The notes under the pieces: generated by a model
The model's database searches: none
Seen by the model: only the letters and a program-made list of their open reading frames with translations
What the model was told of the DNA's origin: nothing
Shown here: piece after piece, positions 63,094 to 64,000 of the stretch
Layout of the letters: every line of letters begins with the position of its first letter
Numbering within the stretch: the stretch's first letter is position 1
Translations under genes and position numbers: made by a program
Assembly (NCBI RefSeq): GCF_013032005.1
Contig: NZ_WQBE01000005.1
Location: forward strand, 1-64,000
Direction: 5' to 3'
Source: Ruegeria atlantica
Lineage (GTDB): Bacteria; Pseudomonadota; Alphaproteobacteria; Rhodobacterales; Rhodobacteraceae
DNA: 64,000 nucleotides

Positions 63094-64000
63094 TGGAAAC
63101 TCCGTTCGTCTTGCGCGCAAACAACTCGTGCAGAACAGGGTAGATGTCACTGGCGCGCGCGATCCGTTTCATGGCGAAGTTTGGCCAAGTCTCTGCGACC
63201 TGTCGGTACGAGCGCCACAGCTCCATACCATTGTCTTCGCTGTTCATCAGATTGGCTTCGGTCTCGTCGACGATCTCCGTATAGGCGAAATATTGGCACC
63301 ACTTCATCAGTTCACTGTTCAGCAGGTCGGCGCACAGTTGCGAATCTCCGCTGAAATTTTCACCATCCGATGCCTGCGCGGCATAGATATTCCACAGTGC
63401 GGACGGATAGCGGGCTTCGATAATCTTTTTCATCTCGTTAAGCGCGCTGCTCACGACCGTCCCACCGGTTTGGCGGGAGTGAAAGAAGGTATCTTCATCG
63501 ACTTCCGCGGCAATCTGCGTGTGGCGGATAAATACTAGTTCGATCTTGTCGTAGCGTTGCTTGAGAAAAAGATGCAGCAGGACGAAGAACTGCTTAGCAA
63601 GGCTCTTCTCCCGCTCTCCCATCGAGGCCGAAACGTCCATCAGGCAGAACATCACCGCATTAGCTGCCGGTTCGGGGCGCATCTCGAAATACTTGTAACG
63701 TACGTCCAGCGGATCAATGTAGGGAATGATCTTGCGTCGCCGTAGCATCTTGTCGAGCTGCTCACGTAGCAACTGCCTTTCCGCCTTTCGCGCCGCATCT
63801 GGTTTTTCCAACGCCTCCAATTCTTCAACCTGTTGCGTAAGAACCTGTATCTCGGTGTTTGTCGGGCGCCGCATTGCGAGACGTCGCCCGAACGCATTGC
63901 GCATTGTTCGCGAAACACTGAGGTTGGCGGGCGTCCCAGCGGCAGTATATCCCATGCGGTGCGGTTTGGAGACGGCAACCTCTTTCAGACTGCGTTTTAC
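63086..64000 (-). CDS. YeaH/YhbH family protein (DUF444), 5' end outside window
   Basis: The frame is open to the window edge (the first visible codons read VKRSLKEVAVSKPHR then MGYTAAGTPANLSVSRT), so about 304 C-terminal residues are present and the N-terminal third is missing. It matches E. coli YeaH across RYKYFEMRPEPAANAVMFC, LMDVSASMGEREK (VWA-like), TGGTVVSSALNEM, WNIYAAQASDGENFSGDS and IYPVLHELFARK. A yeaG/prkA kinase gene is expected just beyond the edge. Confidence 0.92.
   Translation of the reverse strand, partial: VKRSLKEVAVSKPHRMGYTAAGTPANLSVSRTMRNAFGRRLAMRRPTNTEIQVLTQQVEELEALEKPDAARKAERQLLREQLDKMLRRRKIIPYIDPLDVRYKYFEMRPEPAANAVMFCLMDVSASMGEREKSLAKQFFVLLHLFLKQRYDKIELVFIRHTQIAAEVDEDTFFHSRQTGGTVVSSALNEMKKIIEARYPSALWNIYAAQASDGENFSGDSQLCADLLNSELMKWCQYFAYTEIVDETEANLMNSEDNGMELWRSYRQVAETWPNFAMKRIARASDIYPVLHELFARKTNGVSNG

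Noticed and set aside
1..64000. CRISPR array, integrase, intact insertion sequence, rRNA or replication origin
   Set aside because: No regularly spaced repeats, recombinase motifs, terminal repeats with a full transposase, or rRNA sequence were seen.

Overview
The window reads as a chromosomal segment of a marine-type alphaproteobacterium of the Rhodobacterales/Roseobacter group. The evidence is the high-GC coding sequence, a nirS-type denitrification block with a heme d1 operon, norCBQDEF, an Alphaproteobacteria-type 5-aminolevulinate synthase, TRAP transporters and a MocR regulator. The species cannot be named from the sequence alone.

Layout. 0.1-4.0 kb (minus strand): HupE/UreJ-type membrane protein, parvulin-type PPIase and a DUF3604 protein. 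4.1-7.1 kb: a MocR/PdxR-type regulator divergent from a PNPOx-like flavoprotein and PdxJ, a small vitamin B6 locus. 7.2-13.8 kb: two convergent class III nucleotide cyclases, one fused to an NTPase/TPR region and one to CHASE2, with a FecR-domain protein upstream of the second. 14.1 kb: tRNA-Ser(GCU).

14.3-43.7 kb is one uninterrupted denitrification super-cluster. On the minus strand, read from right to left, are nirS, a NirT-EB_dh fusion cytochrome, a cupredoxin, nirE-C-F-DL-G-H-J-N, a small membrane protein, a DUF2946-like protein and nosR-Z-D-F-Y-L-X. On the plus strand are nnrS and norC-B-Q-D-E-F, followed by hemA (minus) and the Crp/Fnr regulator dnr (plus). Six TTGAC-N4-GTCAA-like boxes precede nirS, nnrS, norC, nirE, the nos operon and hemA. 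The boxes of nirS, norC and hemA sit at the same distance (about 70 nt) from the start codon, which indicates one Dnr/NnrR-type regulon covering nitrite, NO and N2O reduction, heme d1 synthesis and heme supply. Strong hairpins between nirS, the fusion cytochrome, the cupredoxin and nirE divide this unit.

43.7-50 kb is accessory and gene-poor: GNAT, a small outer-membrane barrel, a lipoprotein, an MDR oxidoreductase, a TetR regulator and a CPT-like kinase. An unusual double-dyad operator occurs twice, once upstream of tetR and once as an orphan at 49.04 kb. 50-61 kb holds an acyl-CoA synthetase, a DctB/DctD two-component pair, a DctPQM TRAP transporter, a LysR regulator and a dimethylargininase-like hydrolase. 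DctD lacks the sigma-54 GAFTGA loop, and a perfect 16-bp palindrome lies in the dctP leader. 60.8-61.6 kb is decayed DNA with a frameshifted small gene and a probable transposase relic. 61.6-64 kb: a SpoVR/YcgB protein and a YeaH (DUF444) protein cut by the window edge.

Starts were chosen by Shine-Dalgarno spacing, signal peptides and family length. No searches could be run, so family assignments rest on recognised motifs.
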